Shown here: piece by piece, positions 1 to 10,965 of the stretch | Layout: each line of letters begins with the position of its first letter | Position numbering within the stretch: position 1 is the stretch's first letter | From: Isoetes taiwanensis | Taxonomy: Eukaryota > Streptophyta > Lycopodiopsida > Isoetales > Isoetaceae | Length of the DNA: 64,000 bases | Assembly: GCA_021234155.1 (NCBI GenBank) | Contig: JAJEKV010000222.1 | Span: 498,001 to 562,000 of the forward strand | Direction of reading: 5' to 3' | Translations under genes and position numbers: made by a program | Notes under the pieces: generated by a model | What the model was told of the DNA's origin: nothing | Database searches by the model: none | Seen by the model: only the letters and a program-made list of their open reading frames with translations

Positions 1-843
1 ATGACATAAGAAAGTCATATTTCCATTAATTGTTGAATACAAAGAAAAATGAGCATTGCTCATAATAAACTGTAATTCACATGGCTAAGAGACTATCTAG
101 TCATGGCAGGAACAACACTTTGTATATTCATCTCACCTTCAACAACTAAAACCTCTATTAGATGATTCCTCTGTGACTTGGCATAGGTAGACGTCATCTG
201 CATGGTCACAAGCATTAGAGGACTGTATCAGCAAAGAATTAATAAGATAATACCAGTGCAGCAACCACGACATCGACGAATGCGTGCATGTAAGCTACAA
301 TGTACAAGCAAGGAGTGATGTTACTAGTTTTGGGCACTTTAGGATGATGGACTAGGGCATCAAATTTCTTCATGGAAATTGCCACATGAGAATAAGCAAA
401 TCATAAATAACAAAACTAAAAGTGATATTTACTTCTGGAGCAGTTTAGCGTCCACTGCAAAGCCTTTGACAGGACATAGGATCTGTATCCTTGAACTCAC
501 CAGACACGAGAGAGTGGTTTTGAATGGACCAGCAAGCACAAGTGTTGCCAAGCCAATATTTGGGCCTTGCAGAACTTGGACAAAAATGTATTGACATTGT
601 GCAAGCACAATGCCATCCAGCCCTTCCTTTATGTGACTATTCTGGACATCCGCAGAACTCTTGTTCTTAAAGGCACTCACAAAATTGATGCAGCTCTCTG
701 GTCAAAACATAAAGAACTTGTGTTTCCAATCAGATAAAAGATAGCTACAAAGGTACCTACAAATAAATCCAAAATAAATATTAGTACATAAAATGAGTGA
801 GTGTAAGAATGAAATAACAAAAAATGCTTAAAATATAGCTTAC
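1..843. other. Left-edge stretch, no supported gene
   Basis: No recognisable gene. A minus-strand frame at 429-680 stays open for about 80 codons. It could be a downstream exon of the minus-strand gene suggested at 844-1940, but I see no domain and no convincing splice borders for it. Confidence 0.3.
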
Positions 844-1940
844 TTCCCATACACATCTACCGTCTTTGAGGTCAAGTCCAGCTTCCAGCAGAACTCATCG
901 ACATCATTTTGAAATACAGTAGGTGCAGACTTAGGAGGACAGTCCCTATAAGAAGTGAACGAGACTAAAATTTTGAGTCAGTCCACTAAACTGTACAAGG
1001 AAATGGCAGCATCAGCATCACAAGCAGACTTTCAAAAAGTAATCAATTGTATGTCTATTAATCACCACCTTCCTTGTCGAAGACTGCGGCTTTTGCAACT
1101 TTCACGGTCTGCTACAACTTGCGTGCTATCACATCAACCTCTTGATCGATGTCTTCTTCTTCTTCTTCTGATGGTTTTGGTTCTGGTTTTGGTTCAATTT
1201 CCTTTACAACCTGTGATCTTGTCTATGTATAAAACAAATGTGGTTAATTATCATAGAGCTGAGATGATGAACAAAATTAGCTAATCCTGCACATATCTCT
1301 TTCTTGGTGATGGTAGCACAGGTTTACTTGGAGATTTTCTTTTTGCAGATGATTTTTTTTGCTGCAGCCTATTTTTTATCTTTTGGAGTTACAGCAGCAA
1401 TATTCTTTTGTTTCCTTGGAGTAGACCAAATATCCACCTCTTCTTCAGAGGCGTCCTCTTCCCTGCACTTGCCTGGACTAAAATCTGGATCTGTATCCGA
1501 TATAGCATCTGTACCAGGTACAGAGCTGGCATCTGCAGATGATGCTGATATTGATGATTTTGCAGACAATGAAGCTGCAACATCTGAAATTTTCTCAGAG
1601 GCTTTTCCAAGAACTAATTTAGCACTTGGTGATGAAGCTGCAGTAGGAAATGACTTCGCAGCTGCTGATGGATCTGAGGATTTAGTTGGGGCACTTACTA
1701 AAGTCTCTGCACCTCATGCTGCTATAACTCGCAAAAATATCATCCTCTCTATTTTTCAACTTCAGCCTACGATATTTGAGCTTGCACTGTTGCAACAGGT
1801 TTTGTTGCTGGCTGCGACGTTCTAGTTGGTGATCTGGAACTGGAAACTGGCACATGTTTATATTGAGGCTGGTTATGGTCAATACCATCTGTAAACAAGG
1901 TCGACGAAGACGGTTCAACAATGTCAGCTGTGACGTTCCC
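844..1940 (-). CDS. Exon-like pieces of an unidentified minus-strand gene with an acidic, Ser/Ala-rich product
   Basis: I do not recognise this gene. Three open stretches on the minus strand look exonic. The first (about 1706-1369) encodes a Ser/Ala/Pro-rich then acidic segment ending in a basic tail, with residues such as SEEEVDIWSTPRKQK; it resembles a disordered nuclear linker. The second (about 1224-1060) follows a cag acceptor and contains the acidic run SEEEEEDIDQEVD; a TAG at 1112-1114 interrupts it unless a donor just upstream is used. The third (947-844) has an acceptor (ttatag) and a donor (gtaagc) and encodes VDEFCWKLDLTSKTVDVYGK. Another open piece reads down from 1940. It may be a gene whose 5' part was cut by the repeat beginning at 1929, or a pseudogene. 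Confidence is low because no domain identifies it. Confidence 0.33.
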
Positions 1941-2501
1941 CTGAAATATATGCTATACATATATTTCTGGGCCACGTCACTATAAAAGTCTACTTTAGTA
2001 GCCTTGTACACCATAGTAGGTGGAAAAAAGGGGCATGGCTAAGTTATTCATATAACTTAGCCAACCTTAAGCATAGGGCCATTTCCACATGGCCTCATCC
2101 TATTGGGCACCCACCACATGGAGGCACCCCATTGGAGCTATGTGGCAGTGACATACCCTAACCTATAAATGGCTAAACCCTAATCCTAAGCCATTTTTCT
2201 GGCTCCAACGGTCTGGGAACTTTGTTCGCGCTCGAAACTCCATTTCGAGAACCGTCTGCTGTGGCACAGTAACCCCCAGAGCGTGCGCACATCACTAGGA
2301 TTGGGAGCTACTTCAAACCCCTTGAAGGTCGTGGAGATGCTAGGAGCTGGAGGGAGTTCCTCAGGAGCAGGTATTTGGGTTTGAGTCCTTTGTAGATCAT
2401 CTGAAAGTTAAGATTCCAGATGAGTTAGCATTTCGTATCTCTAGTAGAACCATTCTAAAACCCTTAGTCTAGATCTTGAACCCTAATCAATGAACCCTAA
2501 C
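1929..2501 (+). repeat. LTR-like repeat block, inverted partner at 16328-16894
   Basis: This block starts TGTGACGTTCCCC and runs to GAACCCTAAC. The same sequence, diverged, occurs in reverse complement at 16328-16894. It carries a TATA-like box (CCTATAAATGGC, about 2162-2173), also present in the partner. A TG start and an internal TATA box suggest an LTR or a similar transposon terminus. No matching internal coding region was found. Confidence 0.6.
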
Positions 2502-2771
2502 TGTAACGTTCCTAACCGACATGCCCTTAACCAACTGGGCAAAACCATCTAGACGTTTATGAGTAGTCGCTTCTACCCATTTATGCCAGTGCCTCGGGAA
2601 CGCAACACCATCTACTCAAGCGGTCTCCCATGGGTCCGTTACAATCTCTCCCACTAGAAGTATGCTCGTCCTGGAGCATTACAAACCAAGTTATGACCTA
2701 CCGTCCAACGGTATTCGGGGCTATACTTGCCCCCATGGAGACTCGAACTCGAGCCCTGCTCTGATACCAAA
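2502..2771 (-). mobile_element. TRIM-like minimal LTR retrotransposon remnant
   Basis: Read on the minus strand, a 142-bp LTR candidate (2643-2502) begins TGTAACG and ends CGTTACA, the short inverted ends typical of LTRs. Just before it is a purine-rich tract (2657-2644, CTAGTGGGAGAGAT), which would be the polypurine tract. At 2769-2758 the minus strand reads TGGTATCAGAGC, the standard initiator-Met tRNA primer-binding site of plant retrotransposons. Between the two lies only about 100 bp with no coding capacity. The 5' LTR would start at 2772; only its last 35 bp or so resemble the 3' LTR, so it is truncated or replaced. Confidence 0.65.
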
Positions 2772-3600
2772 TGTAATGTTCCTGCCGATTTGACCATCTT
2801 GTCAACCTTGCACTAATTTTAGGTTGGTGTGACAAACAATTTGATATGGTGAAGAATTGAATCTTCCTTGAATTTAAAATTGGCCCATTCTTATATATTG
2901 AAGTATCCATCATATGCAACAACAATACCTAGAGGAAACAATATCCTCAATACATTCATAATATCTAACTCAATATATAATCCAGAATTCTCCCTTAACC
3001 ACGATCCCCAGCTGCAATGCCGCCATCCACCTGACCAACACCTTGCTCATTCACTGCACATGCACTTACTGGAGTTAGTCCTCGTGACTAAGTGGGGGTC
3101 CCTGGCTGCCTCTGCATGCATGGAGATACTTTGAAAATCTTGGGTAACAAGGAAATAAGCACAAACATAGACGAAAAATTCTATGAGTACAGTGCTAAGA
3201 CAATGACAACATAATCCAAGGAAATATCAAACATGAACACCAGAAGCAAAGAACATGGCCAAAATACCAAACCATCATGACACATAGCTCCGGGACAATG
3301 GGAAGCTCAGCCAGCCTACATGAAGGCCCTGTTAATAGAGAAATGCCCAGCCAGCTCAAATTCTGAGCCCTGTTGGCGGAGTTGGTTGGGTGAACCTCGT
3401 ATGCACATACCCTTCCCAGCCCACGTCTGGCATGGAGGACCTCTTACCATGGAGTCACAGAGGTGACGTAGCATCCCTGCCAGTAGAACTATGCCCGGTG
3501 TCATAGAGCACAAGAATACCACAGAGAAATACAGATGAACATGAGCATGCCGGAGCAACCTAGGCCACCGAACCTAGAAGTCTGACCCCGGAGGTTCCAA
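2772..3600. other. Non-coding stretch between repeat segments
   Basis: It begins with about 35 bp resembling the TRIM LTR terminus. The rest shows no supported gene. Short open frames near 2868-3134 and 3316-3558 have no recognisable domain. Confidence 0.4.
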
Positions 3601-3965
3601 CAGACATAATCAAATACCAAACAGTCGGGTACGAATCATGTGTCGCCATGATTCTCTAGCCGTCCGAGGAGCCACTAGACCTCGGGAAGGGGAGATGCAA
3701 CCCTTCCTGCCTCATCGGACCGGGGAGATGCAACCCAGAGTAGTCTCGATGGGCGAGATTGCGTATCCGACAGGCTATAGTCACGCCAGAGCCCGATTTA
3801 GCCCGTCTGCATAGTATACATAGGAGGGTCGGATGAAGTGGTCAACCCTAGCCATGTCTTGCGGGATAGATGCAGGGCCCATGCGGCAGGTGTGCTAGAT
3901 AGGAGATTTCCCACGAGGTGTACGATGGGGCGTCGTATATTTGGTGGGGAGCATCATATCAGCGA
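3600..3965 (+). repeat. Second segment of the inverted repeat pair
   Basis: The reverse complement of this segment matches 15500-15860 with scattered differences. Shared landmarks include GGGTTGCATCTCCCC, GCTAGGGTTGACCACT and GTATACT. Together with 1929-2501 it shows that one repeat of about 2 kb was here and was later interrupted by the TRIM-like element and other DNA. Confidence 0.55.
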
Positions 3966-4104
3966 TGGAAGATTGCCTGCAAATGGTCTTCTGGACATAA
4001 ACACCCCCATCTGGAAACAAACAAGAGATCTAGATGTTGATAGACATAAAAGCAAAACTCGATATTAATAAACATGAAAAAAGAACATAAACATGAGAAA
4101 TATC

Positions 4105-4262
4105 AGGTACACTCATCTGTAACATGTACATCAAATGTACATAAAATGTATCAAATGTGCTTAAAAGGTCAATCAACCTACAACTATAGTACATTTTATA
4201 TATCTAAATGTACATCACTGTACATAAATGTACCAAAATTTACCTAAATGTACCCAAACATC
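4105..4262. repeat. TGTACAT-rich degenerate short repeat
   Basis: Variants of AATGTACATC / AATGTACATAA recur about every 15-30 bp, giving many near-palindromic TGTACA cores. No gene is present between 3966 and 4450. Confidence 0.6.
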
Positions 4263-4540
4263 CAGAAAGAGAACGTAGAACTATGCCCATAAAATGCACA
4301 TTTATGTAAAAAAATGCACATACATATGAATCATCTACAGATGCACTCCAACCACAGGAACAAATGCATCCAAAAATAAAATATGTACAACTACTTGCAG
4401 ATGTAGACTCAATTAGATACATGTACAACTCATAAATGAAACCAAGGTGCTGCGCACGAAGGGTTGCCCTCTGGTAGCACAAAAGTGTGTTTTCATGTTT
4501 TTCATTTGGCCGTTTTGTTTTCATGTTTTTTATTTTTTGT

Positions 4541-4626
4541 CCTTTCGTGTGTCGGGCCTTATTTATAGCTTGAACGGGTGAGTTTCGTGTGTCGGGCCTT
4601 ATTTATAGCATGAACGGGTGAGTTTG
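4541..4626. repeat. About 41-bp tandem repeat with TATTTATAG boxes
   Basis: Two adjacent units contain CGTGTGTCGGGCCTTATTTA followed by TAGC and GAACGGGTGAG. The TATTTATA core resembles a TATA box, so this may be the duplicated promoter of the 5.1-kb unit. The duplication is shared by copy 2 (about 43215-43300), so it predates their separation. Confidence 0.65.
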
Positions 4627-4904
4627 TTTGTTGTTGTTTTGTTTTGTTTTGTTTTCTTTTGTTTATGAATGTATATTAGAGGAAATGTGATTACCAATCT
4701 AGGACAATGTTGTTTAATGCTCGATATTAATTTGCTTGTGCTGTTGTTTATTAGCAAGATTAGTTGGTATTATACATGATACATAATATGATATATACAT
4801 GTAGGTAGACACCTAATAAGCCATCGCTCGAATTATATTTACTTTTCAAATCGTGGCATTGAGAGCACTGCTGTAAGGATTGTAAACCAGTATTACAACA
4901 TGCT

Positions 4905-4929
4905 GGGTTTGCTCCCCTAGGGGCAACCC
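4905..4929. repeat. GGGTTTGC...GGGGCAACCC palindrome, internal in copy 1
   Basis: The left arm GGGTTTGCTCC and the right arm GGGGCAACCC flank a short CCTA loop and could form a hairpin. An A-run follows. The same palindrome recurs at 9607, 43072, 43562, 48206 and 61932. Confidence 0.75.
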
Positions 4930-7900
4930 AAAAACTATAAGAAATGTTCATAATGTTTAGATTGCTCCAAATTCTTCGAGTCAATGTATTGAAACTTTCT
5001 AAATGTTTTAGTAAATTTAACTAGAATTACCCCATTGTTTCATTATGGAATTTATGTTGTAAAGTATTGACTCCTTAAATGGATCCATTTGATTTTATAA
5101 ACAATCATGTTCATTGAAACTTCTTATATACACTATGTCCAGTAAAACTTTCGACATGTTGTAGGACATTTGACTTGAATTACCCCATTGTTTCTATATA
5201 GCGACACTTTAATATTCTTTTCATGCAAGCAATAATATAGACCCAATGTATTTGTTAAATTGCTATGTTCCATGTGTTTTATAGAACCAAAGTATTTGTT
5301 AAATTGCTATATTCCTTGTGTTTTTTGTTGCAATTGCATGCTATAGATATGGTCCTCATCATGCAACTTTCCACTTTTGGCTGTGCAACAAGACAAATGT
5401 CGCAATAAACGATTAGAATTGTACAACTGCTGTCTCTATTTTTTTCCCCTATTTCTGTCGAGCAAAACCTTCAATTTCCGCAATTTTTTACTGCCATTTC
5501 CAGCCCATGCTTCCCTTTTATTCTTCAGAGATGTTATTCGAGACTGCATTGGACACTACATGTTGGTATACACATGATATTATTGTTTAAACATATTGGT
5601 CTAATCGTTAGTAAGGTCTTTTGTTGAGTACAGAAAACATATCATTATACCACATGAAAAAAAAAACAACAACAAAATAACCAAATATTAAACCTGTCAC
5701 CTCATGGGTCAATGGGGCAACATAATTTTGTTGAATAAACATAAAGGCAAGACTTTAACCAGAGAAATATTCCTATGAAGAGGAAATCACCTCCTTCATT
5801 GATAGCAACAAAAGTAACAAATGACATGACCAGTGAAGGTCAAACTCTCCACGGAAGTCTCTTTTGCTTCCTGGAATCGATGTCATTAGACAGCTGCCTT
5901 GATAACAGAACTATTTAGCAACAGAGTTAGGATATATAAATATTTTAGTAAACGGTATTGCTACTCCACCTGGCAGAAGACAAAAAAAATTTAAAGCTGA
6001 ATCAACAAAGATGTTTTTCCAGGAACAAAACAAAAAGTGGTCAAGAGCAACAGAGAGGAAAATTTCATTCACAATATCAAATTAGCATGTAGAAATGACG
6101 CAAATGGCACTTTAATCTGTGCTTGCCTTGAAGCTTATAGTAAATAATCTGTACACGGCAACTGTACTAAAGCGTGTTCCTCTGAAATGCCTTCATGGCC
6201 TGGGGATAACTTTACTTTATGTTATCCACAGTAAAGATCCAGTTGAAATTATTGTCTAAGTTGTTGTTTGGCTTGGACCATCTTATATTCTGCAACCTTG
6301 CAAATAACTCAGACTAAACCTATGCTTGAATTCTGGATTTCCTACATGTTGCATTTTGCAGGATGCTTGGAACAAATTAAACACTCAGGAGCAGTCGTAA
6401 ATCCTCATATGGGAAAGAATATTAAAACCATGTATTTTTCCTGAAAATAAGAAAGGCGTAGAAGGATGTAGAACTTCTACAGAACATATTTTAGCATGGC
6501 AAAGAAATTTCGTCAGAATTAAGGGTATCCCTTTGAATCATCTTCATCTTGTTAACCTCGAAGCAGTTAAGAAAGCATATAGAAAAGCTACATTCTGCCT
6601 ACACTCAGATAAAGTGCAACATGTTAATCCTTGTCTAGCAAACTCACCAGACTGCTTCAAACCTGGAAAAATGCCTCCAGGTTTATCATAATCCTCCGTT
6701 TATAAATCCCTCTTCTCCTACTTTATCAAAATTATTACCTTATCCCGCTGTTATAGGCATCTCATCACCAGTACTGGTTTCATTCAACTTGTGATCCTCA
6801 GACTTGGCATTTTCGGGTCCTGTTACAGTCATATGATCATCAGTACCAGCGGCAGCATTTTTGGCCTCTGGTTCAGAAATATATCCCAATAATGGTGAGT
6901 ATATCTTACGGCCATTAAATTCACATCAGGGTATATCTTAAGCTGACCAAACAGTACCAAGTAGAAAATTAGACGATAAACTTCTACTTGCATATACTCC
7001 ACAGAAAAGCTTTGCACCTATATCATGATTGCTTTGGTTACCCATCTTCAGCTAACAACAATCCACAGAAATTATGGGCAGACTGGAAAACTAACTACTC
7101 AGATGTTCAAATGCATGCAAGTGGAGGCTCACTTGTCAGATTGGGAAGATGTCTTGGATTTTCGTCTTTGTTTTTCTGATTGGCAATTCACCAGCGATGG
7201 AGGTCCTGATTGAAGCCTACAGATCGAGCCTAAAGCAAAATCGAAAGCAGATAAATACAAATAAAAAAATGTATTGTCCATGCCTATTGTTAGAATATGG
7301 TAAAAAATACGCAGAGACCAAACAGTACTCCAGAGCAAGGAAGCATGTAAACGCCCAGCATATAGTCTAAAAGGCAAAGAATTATCCATTTATCTCATTT
7401 TGCAAATGTAGTTTGAGCAATATCACAACCTGAGCAATATCCAAAGATCTTCCCGGACACGCAAAAAAAAAAAGAGAATAGAAGATATAACTTTTAAAGA
7501 GCTCACAACGACCTCAAAAATAGATTTGAACTTACATGCCCGAAAACACAAAGTCTAGATTATGTTGCAAAAAACTTGAAAACCGGACGATCTTGGGCTT
7601 TGTGAGCGGTGAGGCAGATATACTGTCTTGCTATGCAGAAATAACAATGCTCTCCTTTCTTCATATACTCCCTGTTGTAACCCATGTATAGAAAAAGATG
7701 TAGGAAGAATGCGAGGGTTAACACCATATTCCATTATTATCTACGAAGAATTCACTGTAATATATCCTGCTAAATACCTCTCTTGCATGGATCGTTGATT
7801 GAGTTTTTGTTGGATCTGCATGCTGGATTTGCATTGAAAGTGTTGAGCACCTGGTGGAAGCCGAAAATCAAGGCTTTCAATATGTGCAAAAACAGAACAT

Positions 7901-8082
7901 GGCAAATGGCTCTTCAAAGACCTTATAAAAATTCCAATTGTGATGTAGGCAAATGGATGCATACTCAACTATAATTGGATACGGAACAATGCAAATGTTC
8001 CAATTTTATTTCAAGTTGAGAAGGCAGATACCCACGTGTGCATACCACGAAAAAGGGGCTTCTCATAAGAAATAACGGACTC

Positions 8083-8236
8083 CAGGTCTATTATTCTCAA
8101 ATGCAGCATCATCTCAAATGCCAACACCGATCCATTAAGTGTTGGGGGCGATAGGAAATACTTGGACTCGTGTCTATTATTCTCGTGATGCAAAACATCA
8201 TCTCAAATGCCAACACCGATCCATTAAGAGTTCCGT
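8083..8236. repeat. About 80-bp tandem duplication inside the 5.1-kb unit
   Basis: Both units carry GTCTATTATTCTC and CAAATGCCAACACCGATCC. Copy 2 has the same doublet at about 46740-46905, so it belongs to the ancestral unit. Confidence 0.65.
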
Positions 8237-9374
8237 GGTCCCAATCCACACCATTCCTGTGCATATCTGGTTAAAAGCAACAATTAATAAAGGAAAAAGC
8301 AAAAACATATGCAACCTGAAATTGATAGACAGTGATTAAGGACGAAACTTAAATATATGACCTCTAGGAGCAAGCCTTAACAAATAAATCGTGTATGGCA
8401 ACAAAAAGCTCATATGAGAATCATCATTTGAATCAGCCATCATTTGAACCCGGTGATTATATGTTGATCGACCTATCCGACCTAATACAACAGAGCTACT
8501 GGGGCAAGCATCAAGCAAGATCCGAACCACCACGGCTAGTTCGGCCAGGGCAACAAATGCATTGGGAAATTCAGTTTATGTAGCCGACCAAGCCATGTCT
8601 TTGTGGTCGACGGAAGCCAATCAATCAACTGCCATAAGCTCGAGCACATTTGCGCTCACGGAACTCTCCATCCAAACAAACTAAAAATGGAGATACCATC
8701 TGGCCGTTTATGGAATTACGACCCGGTTGGCTCTGCAAAAATCCAAGATCTGGGGAATGAAGCCGTCATTGTGCATATATTGTGCATGCCGGAATCATTT
8801 CGACCATTTACATTTGTAGAACACTTGGAATTGAACCATACTCTGCTAGAATCCAGAACAAAATGAAGCCAAAAATTGAAAATGGAATAGCCCATTTCAA
8901 TCGAACCATTGTGCAGGAAAATATAACCTGAAAATCCTATCTTAAGATTATGTTGTCGTGAAGCCACGAAGACTCGTAGTTCAAATATTACCTAGATAGC
9001 ACGAAAGAAAATCGAAAGAGAACGGCTTGAAAGCCGATAGAAAAACCACCGCTTTTTTTGTGCATTAGGCCTTGACTTCAAAGATGCCTTCACTTCAAAT
9101 CCGCCTTAAGCTTCAACGATCCTTCCTTGACTTCATATCCGCGGATCCTTAAGCAAAGAGAGACAAAGATCCGGATGAACCTTTGTTATCCTAACCATCA
9201 GCCCTAAAGCGAATTACTTCCTGCGGCAACACCTCTGCTCCATTCCCCAATACAACCCATCAACGTTTTTTTTTTGCTATGGATTGTTCCATTGCTTAGA
9301 AGGAGCAAGCACCAGTTAGCCGGTTTTCAGAGAGGCTGCCCTACAAAAATTGGGGTTAGGATGCGAGGCACCTG

Positions 9375-9500
9375 GTGGGAGGAGAGCTTCGGTCGGATCT
9401 CGAGCTGCGCCATAGCCACGCCTTCGAAGGAATGCTGGTGGGAGGAGAGCTTCGGTCGGATCTCGAGCTGCGCCATAGCCACGCCTTCGAAGGAATGGGG
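9375..9500. repeat. 63-bp tandem duplication found only in copy 1
   Basis: Two nearly perfect 63-bp units start GTGGGAGGAGAGCTTCGGTC and end CGAAGGAATG. The matching place in copy 2 (48008-48092) has a single unit plus a GAA-repeat insertion. The duplication is therefore recent relative to the 5.1-kb repeat. Confidence 0.8.
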
Positions 9501-9606
9501 CTGGATGACCGAAAGCATTTCTGCGTGACCATTTTTTATGATCATCAAGATATGCTAGGTATATGCCAGTATATACTTGAATATACCCACATACCCACAT
9601 AAACGA

Positions 9607-9631
9607 GGGTTTGCCCCCCTAGGGGCAACCC
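9607..9631. repeat. Terminal palindrome of 5.1-kb repeat copy 1
   Basis: GGGTTTGCCCC and GGGGCAACCC arms around a short loop. Homology to copy 2 stops exactly at its last base, marking the unit's end. Confidence 0.75.
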
Positions 9632-9642
9632 TACATGTTATC

Positions 9643-10460
9643 TCAGTGGATTAAGACGACACCAAAATTCATTTGGCCCATATTGTCTTCCAGCATTAAC
9701 TTTTCCTGTAATGTATTTTGATATGCACGTTTCTTCCTTCTTAACATGCATTTATAAGCTTTCGTCATGTCATAAAATTGCGGCTTACCTCTTGCAGTTC
9801 TCATATTCCGACGACTTTCTTTGCACTCCTTATCATACCAAACATTCTGCAAAAAAGATGCTTTTGGTTTCATAGTGCGACGTCCAAAGATTTTTTCACA
9901 AGTAGAAGCTAATACCTTACTCAATAGTCTCTATCTATGCATGAATGAGCCTCAATTAAGATAGTTTTCAACCGAAATATCAATTCGGTTTCAAAGACCC
10001 CCCATTTATGGCATTGATATATAAAACCCAGCTCAATAGGGCACTTTAGTCCCTCTGCCCTGAAACAAGTCAAATGTGCATAAAGTGGAGTGCGACCTGA
10101 TTCCTCTAAATTTATCTCACCAATCCGAAAATAAGAGATATTGCTGGTCACACCCATTGTTTCTGCCATATAGTCTACCACACTATCATGCCCTCTCCCA
10201 TCAGAGAAAGTCATGATTTCTGCTTCCAAGGCATTGTAGCATTAAAAACAATCATATCTGTCGCAGAGAAAAAGCGTAAGATTTGACGTCTTGGATCATT
10301 AACTTCTTTATCCGGAGAACAACGATTCCATAACTCATAATAATATTCTTCAACGTTGTCACCATTGATCACAATATCATATGCTTATAGACTTCCTGTC
10401 CTCCCATTGAAGTCACCCATAATCAAAACATCATACCTTTTTGTCTTCCAATCCTGTATT
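9643..10460 (-). mobile_element. LINE fragment: endonuclease domain C-terminal part and linker
   Basis: On the minus strand the frame near 10419-10408 encodes the APE-type endonuclease hallmark IMGDFNGRTG. Further along is HDSVVDYM (near 10190-10160), resembling the catalytic motif before the terminal SDH of LINE endonucleases. Then 9924-9643 encodes a basic linker with VWYDKECKESRR and MLRRKKRAYQNTL, which resembles the region just before the reverse transcriptase. Stops and frame changes break it into three frames, so it is a dead copy. The reverse transcriptase itself is absent, because the 5.1-kb repeat begins (in this orientation) right after the linker. The two elements therefore probably abut through an insertion. 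Confidence 0.75.
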
Positions 10461-10965
10461 TTTGTACCCAAACCTAGAAACTTATTTTATGTCAGAAACA
10501 TTTGGAGGTTTTGGCTAGGCATATTCCAAGTCATAAGATACAAAATGTAGATTACCCTTTAGTGAAATGGATCTATTATTCATGCGACACATCTTTTTTA
10601 AATAGTTGGACGACTATGGAGGAAGAGACCACGACAGGACTAGTTGATGAGGCCAAGATCAGAGATGGCAGAAGACATGTTAGAACTAGGGAATCAGGCC
10701 TTATCTTTAGCGTTCTCTTAGAGGTAGAATGATAGAATCTGATTATTGCCAAAACCCTACGAAAGGGAAATATATGCTGGAAGCTTTCGATCCTAGAACT
10801 GCTTTATACCACAAAGTTTAACAATGCGAGTAATTAACATGAAATATATCAAAGGGCAATTTATGCCTTTGCCGTGTAAGCCTTTTACCTTTTAGTGAAT
10901 CCAATATATCCGACCGCATTGTGTTCTAGAGATGGAGAAGGTGCTTTTGATCAATTGAATTAGCC
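10461..10965. other. No supported gene
   Basis: Nothing recognisable. It forms the 5' flank of the Sec61-alpha pseudogene. Confidence 0.4.

Larger units (their letters stand above)
4451..9631. repeat. 5.1-kb interspersed repeat, copy 1
   Basis: The whole stretch is repeated at 43125-48230. Shared sequence starts at TGCGCACGAAGGGTTGCCCT and stops at the palindrome ending GGGGCAACCC; flanks outside differ between copies, so this looks like a discrete mobile or duplicated unit. The ends carry GGGTTGCCC and its complement GGGCAACCC. No open frame is conserved between the copies and no transposase or replicase is recognisable, so the unit seems non-coding or decayed. It contains an internal copy of the palindrome at 4905-4929, two small tandem duplications (4541-4626, 8083-8236) and a copy-specific 63-bp duplication (9375-9500). 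No consistent target-site duplication is visible. Confidence 0.85.

Noticed and set aside
1304-1825. 173-codon plus-strand frame
   Set aside because: It is antisense to a Ser/Ala-rich stretch on the minus strand that has better exon-like context; low-complexity sequence often stays open on both strands.
2160-2500. CCCTAA-type strings suggesting telomeric repeats
   Set aside because: They are few, irregular and part of the LTR-like repeat, also seen in its inverted partner.
8603-8967. Open frames of about 85 codons within the 5.1-kb repeat
   Set aside because: The matching frames in copy 2 are interrupted or shifted, so there is no sign of selection for coding.
9274-9602. Several open frames over the 63-bp doublet
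   Set aside because: The doublet length is a multiple of three, which keeps frames open on both strands without coding.
4451-9631. Helitron identity for the 5.1-kb repeat
   Set aside because: A 3' hairpin is present, but there is no CTRR end at the right spacing, no 5' TC start and no Rep/helicase frame.
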